A stretch of 64,000 nucleotides of DNA from Xiphydria camelus. Its lineage: Eukaryota; Arthropoda; Insecta; Hymenoptera; Xiphydriidae. Under the pieces are notes generated by a model that was not told where the DNA came from, did not search any database, and saw only the letters and a program-made list of their open reading frames with translations. A program made the translations under genes and the position numbers. The stretch covers positions 7,867,394 through 7,931,393 of the forward strand of contig OY783193.1 of assembly GCA_963678675.1 (NCBI GenBank), written 5' to 3'. Numbering within the stretch: the stretch's first letter is position 1; every line of letters begins with the position of its first letter. Shown in pieces: positions 22,560 through 35,599 of this stretch.

Positions 22560-25319
22560 TGTTTTTTGTTTTCATTGGAATCTGCAATTTTATTATAGTC
22601 AATTGTTCAAAGGATTTTACAAATAATAATTATATTTTCGAAAAAACCGATCCACTTCTCTCGTTTACCTTATTTACTACATGTCAGAATTAAAATTAGA
22701 CGCGATAAAATTCTGTGTAAATAAAAAAAAAACAAAAAATGTTTCAATTTTCATTTCTTACTAAGAAAAACTGAAGCATACGAATGTTTTTTTTCCTAAC
22801 AAGTAATTGCGAAATATTCGAAGTATTGTAAAACTCGCATTTTTATCTGTAGAATATAGGCGCCTGAGTCATGGAGGAGTGACGGTCTTGGTCCCCGACG
22901 CCGAAATTGTTTATCGTCGTCGCGCTTAGTGGCCGCTGCCTGCGGAAGCGATAGGGATCATGGATTTATGTTTATGTTTATGTTTATATTGCAATCGGCC
23001 GGTACGCAGAATGGTGGCCATGACGTCGTAGCGTGCTTGATTATTCATTCGTTGGCTTGGCTTCCAGAAGTTGAGATAATTTTCTCTGCAGATGTATACA
23101 TTCAATATTCATCTTAATATTTTTCGTGTGTTCTTGTATTTCATTGTCATTCTTATCGCCTTCAAGAAGAATGTTTTTTCCAAATTTCAAGCAGACACAG
23201 CTCCGAATTTCATGTGTTATAACTATATTTAGACCTTTTCATGGAGACAAATAATCCCGTTACATATGACTCGATAACAAAAATGTTTTCTTTACGAATT
23301 TCGAGATGCACATCCACTGCATTTTCTTTAGCTATACTGCAACGCGTCAAAAATTCGCAGCTGTATCGCGGGCGCACTGTGTCGCGGTAAAGCGTCGAGT
23401 CGTGCGGTGAAGGAGCATGACGGAGCAGGACAGCATACTACGCGACGAGCGTGTGTGAGTGCATGTGTCGCACTTCATAAGTGTGGCTGGCGCGCGCAAT
23501 ACGATCCTACGGTGCGCACCGAGCGTGCGACGTACGCGCGACACGTATGGGAATTCCCATGAACGGATTGAGGTATATAGCTTGTTTGCACGCTCCTCAG
23601 TCGGTTTATTTACTCTATCTCATACACCTTTTCGCCAGTGGCGCATCAAGTCTAGAGCGCTGCTTTCCTATTTCTCACGAAGAAAACTATACCTGACATC
23701 GAGTCAATCAGCGCGGCTGCTCTTTAATTTCTTGAGGTAGCTGTTACGATGTTCTGTATGCAGGGTGTGTAAATACATTCTGTAAAAGGATCCACTTGAA
23801 GAAATAAGAAATTCGTGATATAGAGCATGCCAAGTTTTTCCAGTAAATGAATTTTACAAGGATATATATAATATAAATTTATATAAGAGAATATCTCGTT
23901 GGAATATTATTTCAACTTTTGAGAACATTTGCATAACTACCCTATTATTTCGTATACTTCTTCGGCTCCTTTAATCGTCTTCGCGCTTCTTACATGACTT
24001 CATCATCGAAACGGCGCGGTGATAACTACAAAACGATAAAAACTCGATGAATCGCGCGATCAGTCTTTACCGATAAGTATAGGAAGACAGAAGAAGTCGC
24101 GTACGCGCCGGACGGCCAATAAAATGCTTGGCCGTCCGTTCTGTTGACAAAATCAGTCACTGCCCGTCTGCAGAGCCAATGGCAACCGCAATAAATAAAT
24201 AAATGTTTACGACGCCCGATTATTGCGCCGGGGAAACTTTTACTTTTAGAGGTCCCTCGAAGCCGGCTCCTCCAGACCTCACGGTTGCGCACGGTCCGGA
24301 GCAACGCATTCGGCGTCAATGTCACGCCCTCGACGCGTTGATTTATATCGCCGTCCACGATTTCCACGTCGAGCCGCAGTCGTTAAATGACGAAGGGGCG
24401 GACAGAGTACGTGGGTCGCCTTACATCATCACCTCGGCATCGATCGAACGACTTTCGGACCCCCGCCCGCCGATTGCACTCGACGCTTTCGCGCATCTGC
24501 GGCACTCGTTGCTCCGTCGCAATGCGCGTCGCTCGTACTATGCAAAAACTGAGCGACGAGACGGCGGGGGTGCTTGAACCCGCAAAAATCACTGAAACGA
24601 GCCCGCAAAGGGTCGAAAGGGAAACTCGACAAATCGAGATCCGTCGGCACCAGTGTGCGGGGAGAGACCCCGAGAGATCCTCCGATAAACGCGTTAAACC
24701 CTAACTCCGATTTCGAAGCACCCCGAGTTTGTTTTATGATCGCTTTTGTGAGCGGGTCCTCTTGCTTCCGTCACGCTGTACCTCCAGATCTCGGGGGTAG
24801 TTAAGAGCGCCTTTTACCGAGGCAACGCCAACGCCGCGGGTACAAAAACCTGCGAACTCTCGTTTTGGACGATAGCAAATTGCGAGAGGACTTTGCGGGA
24901 CTCTCGTCGCGGAGAGATTCGAATCAGTGTCGTTTGTACTGTGTTTTGGTAAAATATTGTTTTCATGTGATAAACATCGATTTGCTCGACCGGTTTGCAG
25001 CTGCTTTTTATGCGCCACGTGTCGAGCAAATGTGACGTAAAAAATTGGCGGGAAATTTTATCGATTGCTGCGCGTGGTTATAATGGTATATTGGGAAAAT
25101 AATTTTATTGTATTTCGACGATTATACAGACTGGACTAGAAATGCTGTCCGGAAAGTAGACTGGAATAAAAATAGGAAAAAATCATTAGATACGATTGGT
25201 ACTTCTCAGAAAATTAGTGGAGTGTAAGTTTTTGAGCAAGCATTGGTAGCAGCGATAAAAAATGTGATTCAGCACTTTCAGGTGGTAATTTTGAAAAATG
25301 AGATGCTAGATTCCATAAC
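22560..25319. other. Upstream/intergenic DNA without recognised genes
   Basis: This is an AT-rich stretch followed by a CpG-rich patch (about 23340-23600 and 24200-24900). It includes a (TTTATG)n run at 22965-22988 and a perfect GGGAATTCCC at 23549-23558. Open frames over the CpG-rich patch overlap on both strands and lack protein-like motifs. Confidence 0.5.
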
Positions 25320-25509
25320 TATACCGTTTGGTTAAATGTGGGTCCTCCATCTGTTCGATTAAATGGACCAATTTCTGGTTAATATAACCAAACATTTGGT
25401 TAGAATAACTAGACATTTAATTTAACTGTCCAGTATATTTTGGTTGGAATAACTTAACTCATTTAACCAGATACGTTTTATCATTTTAAACAAGTTATTT
25501 TTTTCAGTG
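25320..25509 (-). mobile_element. GGTTAGAATAACT-family element, partial copy
   Basis: It contains the words ttggttagaataact, cctccatctgtt and gttttatcattttaa found in the same order in the fuller copy at 63594-63811 (opposite strand), and it ends in ttttttcagtg. The left end is degenerate. Confidence 0.65.
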
Positions 25510-28500
25510 TGTATGAGAGTTAAAACTATAGTTCCTTGACTCGACTCTACTCGCCACCAATCCGTAGACCGTTCAAATTTCCGAAGCCAAATGCCGTTTC
25601 GGTCGGCCACGGATCCACGGACGAGTCCGTTACTTTGAGAAAGGATGGGTCCGTCATAACTGTAGAGTTTATCGTTTTATTTGGGGTACCCGCCATCAGA
25701 GTAACTAAATGCATAATATGCCCGCTAAACTGCAGCTTTGTCCCTGGGACTGGTATATTATTTCGTAACCGTGAGGCTACAAGAGGTCCAGTAAGTACAG
25801 AGGGCTGCAGGGGCCCCTCTCGCTCTTGCATCTGCAGCCTCGAGGTCCGCACTCGGAAGTCCCTTCGGGGCTGCAAATCCACTTTCATAACAAACGCTCC
25901 TACCAGAGGACCTTGAATTTTGTTGAAATGCAAGCGCTTCCGAAAGGTACACCGTGGTGAATCTGACGGAATCCCGCAATACCGTATCTAATATTTTAAG
26001 AGCTGCGCTTATGACGAAACCTCAATTTTTTTACAATATCGAATTTAGGACCGAAAATTATTTTGAAAATTACTACATCTTTCGGAAAAACGAATGCGTC
26101 GAGTTCTTAATTTACTTGCAGCGCGTTTACGCTTCCAATTTCGAGTGAATCGATGATGTTCAATCACCCGGTATGTTGGCGTGCACAAACGAACGATTAA
26201 ATTCAAATAGCATGACGTGGCTTGGATGATGAAGAGCTCACGGCCGGAGAGCGGTCGCATCAAGGGAGAGAGACTCGGATAGAGAGCCTCGTCGCTCAAG
26301 TGTAAAGAAAAAGCGTAGCGTCCGCGCGTTTGCGAGACGAACCAAGGCTACTTTTACACTTCTCGTACTTGTAAAATATCCCTTTTTATACATATACATC
26401 TCAGGACGCCTACTTACGGTGGTCATGTGCATTCTGCTACACTTTCAGCTGTAATTTTCTACATTTTAAATATTTTTGTAACATTTAACGATTAAAAATA
26501 TTTGCGAAAGATATGGCCACAGTTCAAAAAAGAAAAGTCTATTTTTTCTTATTACTTTGAACATTCAATTCTTTTTAAAATTAGTAAATGTCTATCGATT
26601 AATTCCTCGTAAAGCTGCATACATTTATCTCTCGCTGATCCATCGGTTGAGAAATTCTTAAGAAACAAAATCTCTCTCCCCCCGTCAGGCAAAATTCCCA
26701 GGGCTCCTTTCCGCCAGCGTCTTTTTCCCATGATCTGTAATTTCCCATAAATATTCCGGCTAGCTGTCATAACGGAAGGCGTCTGGTCAGATGTCGCGAC
26801 CTTCTCATTAACCCGTGGAGGCTGAACGCTCGGAGCGGTTGGCTTGACCACAAACCTCTCGAGAAGGATCACGGAGGCGAGTTTCCGCCTAAATTTGGAA
26901 CGCCCATCCTCACACTTGTTCGAGGGCTTCGATACGACCGAGGGATGCACCTGCAGCGCTCGCTGCACCCACGCCGGGGCACCGGCATGGGATCCTCGGA
27001 TCTGAAATCTTTACTTCCGCTACAGCGGTGAGTGTGAACCCCGGGAGAACTCTCGCCCCCTAATACCTCCACTTCCCACGTAGCGTCTCGGTAATGATCC
27101 TGTACGCGCGATATTAACCGAGGCGGAAGGGTGGTACACGAATTTGACGGGGGAGAAAAAATTTACTTTTCAGGGGAGGGTTGCTGTTTCCACCAACATC
27201 TGGATAAACGAGTGCATATGAGTGACGGGGAAATGCGGTAACGCACCGAAATTGTAACGGGTTCCGGGTGAGAATTTGGAGGAAAAAATTGGTTACCCCT
27301 TGACAAATGAGGGAAGATATATGTTATACGTGTACGCGCGAGGGGGAGGTTGTTTGAGAATCAGAGAAGTTGTACTTTCCTACGAGAGGAAGTAGGAGAG
27401 GTTCCCCTCATCTCTTTACGCCACCTCGGAAAGTTTCTAAAATGATTTATACTCTCCTTGGTACCCTTCCTTAACTTTTTTACCGCCGCTTTTGATCTCT
27501 AGACTCGACGGAGAGGCTGGATATTTTAATTATTCCAACGTAAAGTGTACTATAATAAATAACTATTAAAACGATATGACATTTATTAACTCTATTAGGG
27601 GTTGACGTTATACGCAATTAAATCATTATCTTGAATTTAAACAAGAAGCAATTGGAGAGTGAAATTCTGAGATTTTCTAGATTCAATGTGATAAATAGGA
27701 AAAAAATAGAGCAAGAGAAGAACACTCGATTATGTACATCGAGTGAAATATCATCCCTATAGTTGCTTAAGATGCCCTAAAAAGTAACTGGAACATCTCC
27801 GACACAATGGTCCTTAGTATCCCGCGAGTGATCCAGAATACCCCATTGACTCGAATTGGGTCAGCGGGCCCCGCTATACTGGGAACCAGGTCGTGTGCTG
27901 GACACACGCAGCAAAAATGGCTCCAGGGGTAGGTCTTTTCGAACAGGTATACAATGATACCAATTCATTGTTGTCCTTTCCTTCGGTAATAAACTTCGCT
28001 TCCAATAAAACGTCTTGCCGACGAGTAGATTTATAATTAGTCAGAAATAGGAATGAAACTCCAGTCGTAAACATTTATACGCTCGGTAAAAATTCTTCCC
28101 CAACCTTCCCTCCCTTTTCCAGCTTCCGCTTCCACCTCTCGATCAAACGTACGGTCTCCCCCATGGAAAAGATTTTCCAGCACACGCGCCATATTTTTTC
28201 TTCCCCCATATTGTTTCTTCGGAAGGGGGAAATCTTCGTCGCTGCTCCCCGCGCCACTCCGTACCACGACACCCTGCCACGCATTGCGGCATTCTCTCGG
28301 AGCACGCATTACGCGCGGTGCCCCCCCTCGAGGGACCACCCCACACGCTCTCGTGCATCCCTTTCCGGAATAGGTCCTCACCTCAGCACGTGAGTTCCTT
28401 CCGAAGTCTCGGATCACCTGGCCTTCGGTTCCCACGTTTCTGCGATTCGCGTTGGCTTCACCCTTTGCTCGATTCCGGGTCTCGGACGGACCATAATGGC

Positions 28501-29836
28501 GCGCGCGTAGAAAAAGAAAGAGAAACGAGCCGGCCTCGTGCATCTATTATGACCTGACCGCTATATAGACGAGTGCGCGTGGCTGACACACGAGGGACCC
28601 GCGCGCCAGTGTCGGAACGTTTTATTGGGAAGGGAAACGACGCCGTGCCGATACAGAGGGTAGAGCCGACGCGAGAGCAGCAGGTATTTGCATAGAAAGG
28701 CTAAAATTTCGAGTCGGAGGCAAGCATAACTGTATCTTAAGGGGTCGTGGGAGGTTTCGGGCCCTCGGCTCTGTGGGAATGTTTTAGGTGCCTCTCATCG
28801 CTGCCTTCGGAGAGAGTGAGAGAGAGAGAGAGAGAACTGTGCGACGAAGCGAGAGTACAGGGGAACGAGACGCGTAGGTGCGCGATGAAAACCGAATGAC
28901 GGTAAAAGAAATTTATTTACCTCCGGTAATGTTTTATTAAGCCAGCACCGCGGTGACGCAAGGCAAACGGAAGCTTGATTGTGGGAGTAAAATTCGTTTC
29001 GCTACTCGGGAGCTCATACAAACGGATGTAGGTACACGCGTACGTGTACGAATGCGCGCGTGGCACGCTGAGGAGTTTATCGGCCGGTTCGGTTATAAAT
29101 TTCGAAGACCAAGTTCGATACCGCTGCAGCTGGTCGTGATAAATAATTGTCGTCGATGGAGCATCGCTCAGATCCTTCGTGGCGACTCGCAACGCATCGA
29201 TTCGAAGAGGGTGGAATCGCTCCGGTAGAATTTCTCTGGCCAAGTACACAATATAACACGGGACACACCCGCGCGCCTCGGCGGTAAACGAGGGAAAACA
29301 AGCTAAACGCTCCTCTCGAGCGTGCTATCACGCCGGTAATCTAATCTTTTCAACGCGTCGCCCGGCAGTAATTCAGCCCACTCGGGTGCCTAGGACGCGC
29401 ACCCCGGGGCAAGGAGGAGCTGTCCACGGGTCCGTTAAAATCATTCGGCGGCCGATCTTTAGGAAACTCGATCTGTTTAGTCTCCGTCAGCCCAGAATGG
29501 ACCCCCGCCGTTCGGTCGTGGGATCAGGAGCCGAGTTAGTTGTTTTAGCTGGGACCCGCTGTGATTAATGTCACGATATTGCGGGGATCTTGTTTTCTGA
29601 CTGTTTCGTACAGTGTTGTATGGGAGACGTCTTCGTGAAGCGGGACCGGACGCGTGTGTGTAAGGTGGTAGGACTCGCGGACGGGGTCGACCGTGTGGTT
29701 AAATTCGAGCGGGCGGAAGTAATTTCCTCCGCAACGCGGAGAACCTGCGATGATATAGTAGATTGTACAGCTTTGGTGTTCGAATTGGAAAGTGCGATAA
29801 GACACTCGTCGAGGAGGACCTTTCGAGGAAATTGAC
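25510..29836. other. Intergenic DNA with unrecognised open frames
   Basis: Open frames of 128 aa (25547-25933, minus), 138 aa (26552-26968, minus) and 168 aa (28037-28543, minus) exist, but none shows a family motif, and frames overlap on the opposite strand. A GA microsatellite lies at 28811-28835. A short stem, CACTCGAT/ATCGAGTG, sits at 27724-27746. I cannot support a gene here. Confidence 0.4.
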
Positions 29837-30625
29837 TTGGTGAATTTAATTAAAATTCTGGAGATGATGACCAAACCGTTTCATAAAATATGGATCCTCG
29901 ATCTGTGTTTGGTTAGACTGACCACTTTTTGGTTAGAATAACTAAACGTTTGGTTGGAATGACAGAGTGGCCACTTAATTCCGTTCACAAAATTTCTTAA
30001 CTTTTCCTAGTTTCCCTAACTGGAATCATTAATTTTTCCCCGACTCTTTAATTTTCGAGATATGAAGGAGCAATTGGAATGCTGTAGTTCATATATACAA
30101 AAAATGCTTACGTGCTTGTTCTAATCGAAATATTTCATATTGTGAAACGATAATTGGGTTAGGGGTAAAATTGACATAGGTACCAAGATTATATTGTATG
30201 TATAATACTTGTATATCGAATGTGTACTTTTGGCTGTACTTACATAGACTATAATTTTAAAATACACGGATATATTTTCTCTATATTCTGATAGCTTTTT
30301 ACTATTCAGGGTTAAATTAATGTGACATAATATAATTTTAATCAAAGTTACTACAAAATTAACATAAAATAATTGAAGAGAAGAGTTTTTGAAACTCTCT
30401 GGATTTATAAAAAATTCCCCGATATTTCCCTGAATTTTCCCTGACCGATCAAATTCCCTGACATTTCCCGGTTTCCTCGGTCAGTTGAGTGATCACTACG
30501 AATAACTTGATATTAGGTTATAATAACTTGATGTTTGGTTCAACTGACTAGTATTTTGGTTTAGAATAACTGAACGCGTTAAGCTAAATGTGTTTTGTCA
30601 TTTTAACCTGACTACTTCTCTGTGC
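29837..30625 (-). mobile_element. GGTTAGAATAACT-family element split by another insertion
   Basis: The first part (29837-29962, ending ttggttggaatgac) and the second part (about 30497-30625, from aataactt to ttgtcattttaacc) together match, in order, the reverse complement of the copy at 63594-63811. The 530-bp insert is bounded by AGTGGCCACT and AGTGATCACT. Near its right end it has the ttccctgacatttcccgg run common in arthropod repeats. Confidence 0.7.
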
Positions 30626-30629
30626 ACCC

Positions 30630-31300
30630 GAGATTAATCGCGCTTCTCCGCAAAAACCCCGCAGCCCGGCATGCAACGCACGCGGGTCCACATGTGCCGC
30701 ACGCCGGTGTGGAGAAAGTCACGTGATGGCGTGTGCCGCGCACGGGGATTCCCCGCTTTTGGAAAAGCTCGGCGCGTGCGTGCGATCATCCGCGGTCGCA
30801 CCCGGGGTCTCGCGCGGTAACACGCGTGGTACGGAGAACGTACGAGAATTTCGCGAGTCCCCATAAACACCAGGTCCGAGCGGCGGACACCGGCCATTCA
30901 TTCTCGCCCACACGGAGCGCTTCGCGGGTGGACCGTCCAACCAATACGCATTCCCTTCTATCCGGATTCGGAATCTTCGCACAAAGCGTTCCAGTTTGGG
31001 GTCCTCGCGCGCGCGCGCGCGGAACTCTGTCGTCGTGGTGATTTTGCTAAGGTCGCAGAGCGGCGCGGCAGGTTGCAGGAGAGCACCGCGCGCGCAGCCA
31101 CCTTGCATCGCTTCGCAGAGCTCTCGGCTCGCGGAGCACACGAGCTGGTGAGAACAGTCGGCGCTACACGTTCCCACCATCGCCTCGGGCTGGCTCGGCT
31201 AGCCTCGGTCGGCTTTCGGTTCCCCGGTGGCAACCTCTCGCGATATACCACGGGCACATCGGTGTGGCGACGGCGTGTAATGGTGTGAGGTCTCAGAATG
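30630..31300. other. CpG-rich block
   Basis: This GC-rich stretch includes a (CG)n run at about 31004-31020 and many GCGC words, in sharp contrast to its AT-rich flanks. Open frames occur on both strands because stops are rare in such composition. It could be a promoter/first-exon region of an unseen gene, but there is no recognisable coding sequence. Confidence 0.4.
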
Positions 31301-31656
31301 GGATGGCAAAAGAGTGGGAGTGACGGTGTTGCTGCCGACCGGCTGCTGGTCTTCGGAGCTTACATGTTAGAAAAAATTCGGTAAGGAAGGCCATGGGCTC
31401 TGTCTCTTGCCCCTGCACTGCCCTGGCCTTACATGCCGTCCGCTTTCGGACGAGATTGTACCTATTTCGGGCGAGGGATTCTCGGAAAGATTGAATTGGA
31501 CGACGATGAAGGATGAGTGGGCAGTTTAGAGATAATAATGGTCACTTCGGTGCATAAATATCGACCGTTTTAATAAACTGACTGAGCGGGATCTTAGAGG
31601 ATGTACTTAGAAGTCTGATGCATTTATTGCGCTGACATACTCTTGCACGATTTTTA

Positions 31657-31860
31657 CAGTGAAAAAAAATTTGCTACATTCAACTACGGTGAGGTTGAAT
31701 GCGAAGAACCTCATGACATAGTCGTTTCAATACTATGAGACTGTAAGGACAGATAGACAGAGTTGAGACAACCTATTTGAAGTTGAAACGATTACAGCGT
31801 GAGGTTCGCCGTATTTAACCTCACCGTGGTTGAATGTAGCAAATTTTTGTTCCAGCACTG
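31657..31860. mobile_element. Inverted-repeat MITE
   Basis: The ends are CAGTG and CACTG. Arms of about 60 bp share tttgctacattcaac and cggtgaggttgaat, and their complements close the element. The centre (31720-31790) is not paired. There is no coding capacity. Confidence 0.75.
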
Positions 31861-32186
31861 AAACAAAATTCAGTAGGTGCATCCAACCAAATGGATTGGG
31901 TTGGGAGTTATTGAGTTAAACGAAATAAATTAGAGTTGAATCAACTATTATAAGTTTGAGAAAAATAAGTTGAGTTGGTTGAGGCAACTACACGGCGGGA
32001 TTATTGATTTAACCGATCATTTAGTTGATCAAAACGAAAAAAGTTCAGCCAACCGTATTGAAATAACGTGAACTCAGTACTAAGGTTGAAAATGTAACCC
32101 AAAGGACGGTTACAATAACACAATTTTTGACTTCCTAAACTGAATACACAATTAAGTTTAATTCATATAAGTTCTACATTAATGTA

Positions 32187-32412
32187 CACCTAGCGCTAAT
32201 AATTCTAATCAATCCGCTTTAGGTGACGGTACTTTTATCGAGTCGACCGTAGCTAAAAATTGGAGTGAGTCTCTTAGTGTTTTGCCGTGAAGGCTAAATT
32301 TAATTGGTGCTTCATGGCAAAAAAGAAGATCCGCTCATACCGTCAACTATGGTCGATTCAACTGAAGTACCGTCACCCAAAGCGGGTCGATCAGAATTAT
32401 TCACACTAGGTG
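32187..32412. mobile_element. TA-flanked foldback MITE
   Basis: The ends CACCTAG and CTAGGTG are flanked by TA (32185-32186 and 32413-32414). Arms of about 75 bp pair well (ccgctttaggtgacggtact against its complement agtaccgtcacccaaagcgg). This looks like a non-autonomous Tc1/mariner-type insertion. Confidence 0.8.
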
Positions 32413-32414
32413 TA

Positions 32415-35328
32415 GCTATTCAAACAACGTATTGGCACTTATGCCGAAAACTCGATCAGGTGACGATCCAATGCCCTCGAATTTATTGCAAAGATAGCGA
32501 ATTTTGCCATGGTATCGTATCGAGGAAGTTGGTAATAATATTATAATTAAACGGGTCTTAAGGCCTGTGGTCGAACGGTTCCCTCGGAAGTAACATCTGC
32601 CTTGTCTGGTGACGTAACCGAGCATAACAACGACAATCGGCCGTGCGACGTCCCCGCATTATCGACGTGGCCCAGTTTTCCAAAACACGACCATCCGACG
32701 TAGCTTTATGCTAATTCCTCGCGAAGGCCTACAAAGGGTACACCGCTGGAAATGAAATTTGTCACTTCCAACGAGCTCATACTCGCACCCAAACCGGATG
32801 TTTAACTGGACGAGATGTCTCCGCTGTCCACGTGTGCGCACTGTGAGAACTTTTTGGTCGACGTTGTGGAAAGAAATTTTCACTGCGCACGGACTCACGT
32901 TAAATGTCCATCCGTGTGTACAATATGATCCGATAAACTCAGAGGCGGTAGAAAGTTACGAGCTTAAATATACGCCGTGATAAGCACGCTCGTAATGTCC
33001 GTAGAAAGTATCGTTTAGTCTTGACTAGACTTTGCAGTTGGACTGTTTCTTTCTAGCCTACGTAGAATTTCGTATACAAGCTTTAGAGATGTTTATAGTT
33101 ATGAAATTCACTTTTCCCTCGTCGATGCGAATAACAATGATTTGTGCACACATTTGCAAACTTCCACTTCGATATTATCGACATTGAAACTTCCGAATAA
33201 TGCGCCGTCGGTGAAGCGATGATTTATTTTATAGACACTTTTGCGCAACAGACTTCGATGAAAAAGTAACGATTTTAATGCCCTTATGAATATAAGCGGT
33301 ACGTGGTAAATCGAATTAGAAAGCAGAAAGGATTTGCCGAGTATTTAGAGTTCTTTATTGGCGTAACGACAAGAGAATTGCGGCAATGCCGCGGTTCAAT
33401 AATGAGGGATGTGTTTCTCGTTGGATCTCAGAAATTAGGAACGCGATTGAGTCGAGTAGTTGTTATGATTTGAGCGATCTTGTGGTTTTTGAGCCGATAT
33501 AATGTAATCGAACAAGTACTGTCGATTTTTCCAGGAAGACGAGTAAATCTCTCGCGAACTATACGAAATGACGATCAGAGAGTTTCCGCGGAATCGCGTA
33601 TCTCGCTCTCGCGGCTTCCGTGCAAAGGTATCTGCCACCAGCTGCACGAAGAAAAACGGGACTCAATTTTAAGTAAAAATTACACTACTGCAGTTAAGAA
33701 TTCGAAGTGTTAATATATTGCTATACAAAAAAAAAGGAAAACTCGAAATAAAATGAATTTTACCATGCAAATACTTAGTTAAAAATGTACTATAATATTT
33801 AAAATAATTATATTGAAGTCATTATTTCTCATAATTAATACAATGAATTTAACTTAATGCTTTATAAACTGATGACTTCTGGCAGAAAATAAATTTTATC
33901 ATTTGAGAAAGTAATATTTATTTATATCTGCTGGTAAAATTAGCTGACTGCTGATTGAATATTTCAAACATTCGGAGCAGAGATTATCAGCATTGTCAGG
34001 AATCATTAAATATACAAATAATATTAAATTTTCTATATTTGTAGGTACTTTAAAATTATTACTAAATTATCAATCAGTTTCCACTTTATTAGATAGATCT
34101 AGTATGTTTGACTTGAATATGTGAGTACAATTTCTTATAATTTGAGCTCCATTTTTCTCCGTGTGGAAAAAGAAGAGTCCGGAAGAGACCCCGGCGGGAT
34201 ATTCGCCGAATCAGCTGTTCTCGTGCGACTACGTGGCTCCACGCGAGAAATTGTACTTCTCGACAATGCGCACATCTTGTACGCATTCTGAAGGGAGTCC
34301 CCCCTCATCGTCGTCCACGAGGTGGGGTTCTTTCAGCTTCCATTCCCGGGGGCAAAGATTGTGGCACGCGCCAGACATCACCGTTCGACCGATTTATTGA
34401 TTTCACTCCGAGCAACTGCGAAAATCTTTACGATGAAAAAATCGGAAATTCGTACCTATGAACCGGTTGAAGAATTCATCTTATGAGTTTTGAGGAATAG
34501 ATATTCAAGATGGCGCTTGGATGAGAGTAAAATTGTCGTAACATCCATAAAAAAATAAACGGGCAATTTTCATGAACTACTTTTTCAAAATTCTCGTTTC
34601 AATCTATAAGTCAATTTCTTATTCCATTGCTGCTCTAATTGATTTAAAAGACCCCGAGAAAATGTTCGACTAAAATTAAAATAGAGGTAAGAAGATTTTT
34701 ATGCTTTGATTGCTTGGTTTCGAATCGGAAGCAAAATAGTCGGATCTGATAGTCAGGAGAATTTCTCGATCATTTTTAGGTTGTCTCCCTCCTCATGAAA
34801 TCCGTCTACCATCTACTGGAGGGGAAAGAGGAGAGCCCCTCCGGCTCCATGTTAAAGGGGCCGCAGCCGAGCGGGTAAGGAGGGAGCAAGGACAATACAT
34901 TGCGCAAGATGCTTTTCTTGCCGGCACAGAATGGGAGAACTGTGGCACGCGACCGGCGTCACCTGCCCTCGGACTACTCAAGTCCTTATATTGATTTTCT
35001 CGTATGCAGCTGCAACGTCATGCTTCTTGCATCGGTCATCGGAGCGAGACGTCTCGGTATCGTTACTCGAAAGACATATGGGCCGAACGTTGAGATTCCT
35101 CCTGCGAAGCGGAATCACGAACGGTGCAAAAACTGAGTCGTACTAAAGTGGACGCATTTATTATACGCGGTCGAAGAAAAGTAGTAATTTTATTCCTGAA
35201 AGTACAGCTGGAAGTCCTCTGAACGTACCAACTGGTTTTTCCTCCCGAACGAAAGTGATTGTTCGACATTCCTTGTCGTCCAGCGCAGGCAAGCTCGCTT
35301 TCATCTGAGAGACTTTCGATGAACTGTA
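32415..35328. other. Intergenic DNA, nothing recognised
   Basis: Mixed AT-rich sequence. The open frames are all under 100 aa and without motifs. Confidence 0.5.
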
Positions 35329-35599
35329 GACTAAGAGAAGTAATTGCTAGTGTCAAAGAAATATTCCTTGAATCAAGAACACATGATTTAAAAAATTTTT
35401 AAGAATACAGATTCTTGATCGATGAATATACATTCTTGATTCGTTGGGACGAGATTCTTCCTGCATGAAAAAAAACTATTACTCGAGCCTATTAAATATT
35501 TTCGTGCACGAAGAAAACCATAATTTGATCCTGAAATTATGTCATGTTTTTGATTGAAGAAAACATTTTTTTGGCACCAGCAATTATTTCTCCCAGTGT
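35329..35599 (+). mobile_element. CACTGAGAGAAATAATTG-family element, copy 1
   Basis: The right end tagcaattatttctcccagtg type (agcaattatttctcccagtg) mirrors the left end ctaagagaagtaattgctag. Interior words tttttaagaatacagattctt, cgagcctattaaatattttc and gtcatgtttttgatt recur in the copies at 48.6, 55.7 and 59.5 kb. It is non-coding. Confidence 0.8.

Noticed and set aside
25547..25933. 128-aa minus-strand frame
   Set aside because: No motif, no upstream splice context that I trust, and an equally long frame on the opposite strand.
26552..26968. 138-aa minus-strand frame
   Set aside because: The second half looks somewhat protein-like, but I recognise no family and see no supporting exon or promoter.
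28037..28543. 168-aa minus-strand frame
   Set aside because: Low-complexity Arg/Gly/Ala-rich translation of a CpG-rich patch, with several overlapping frames.
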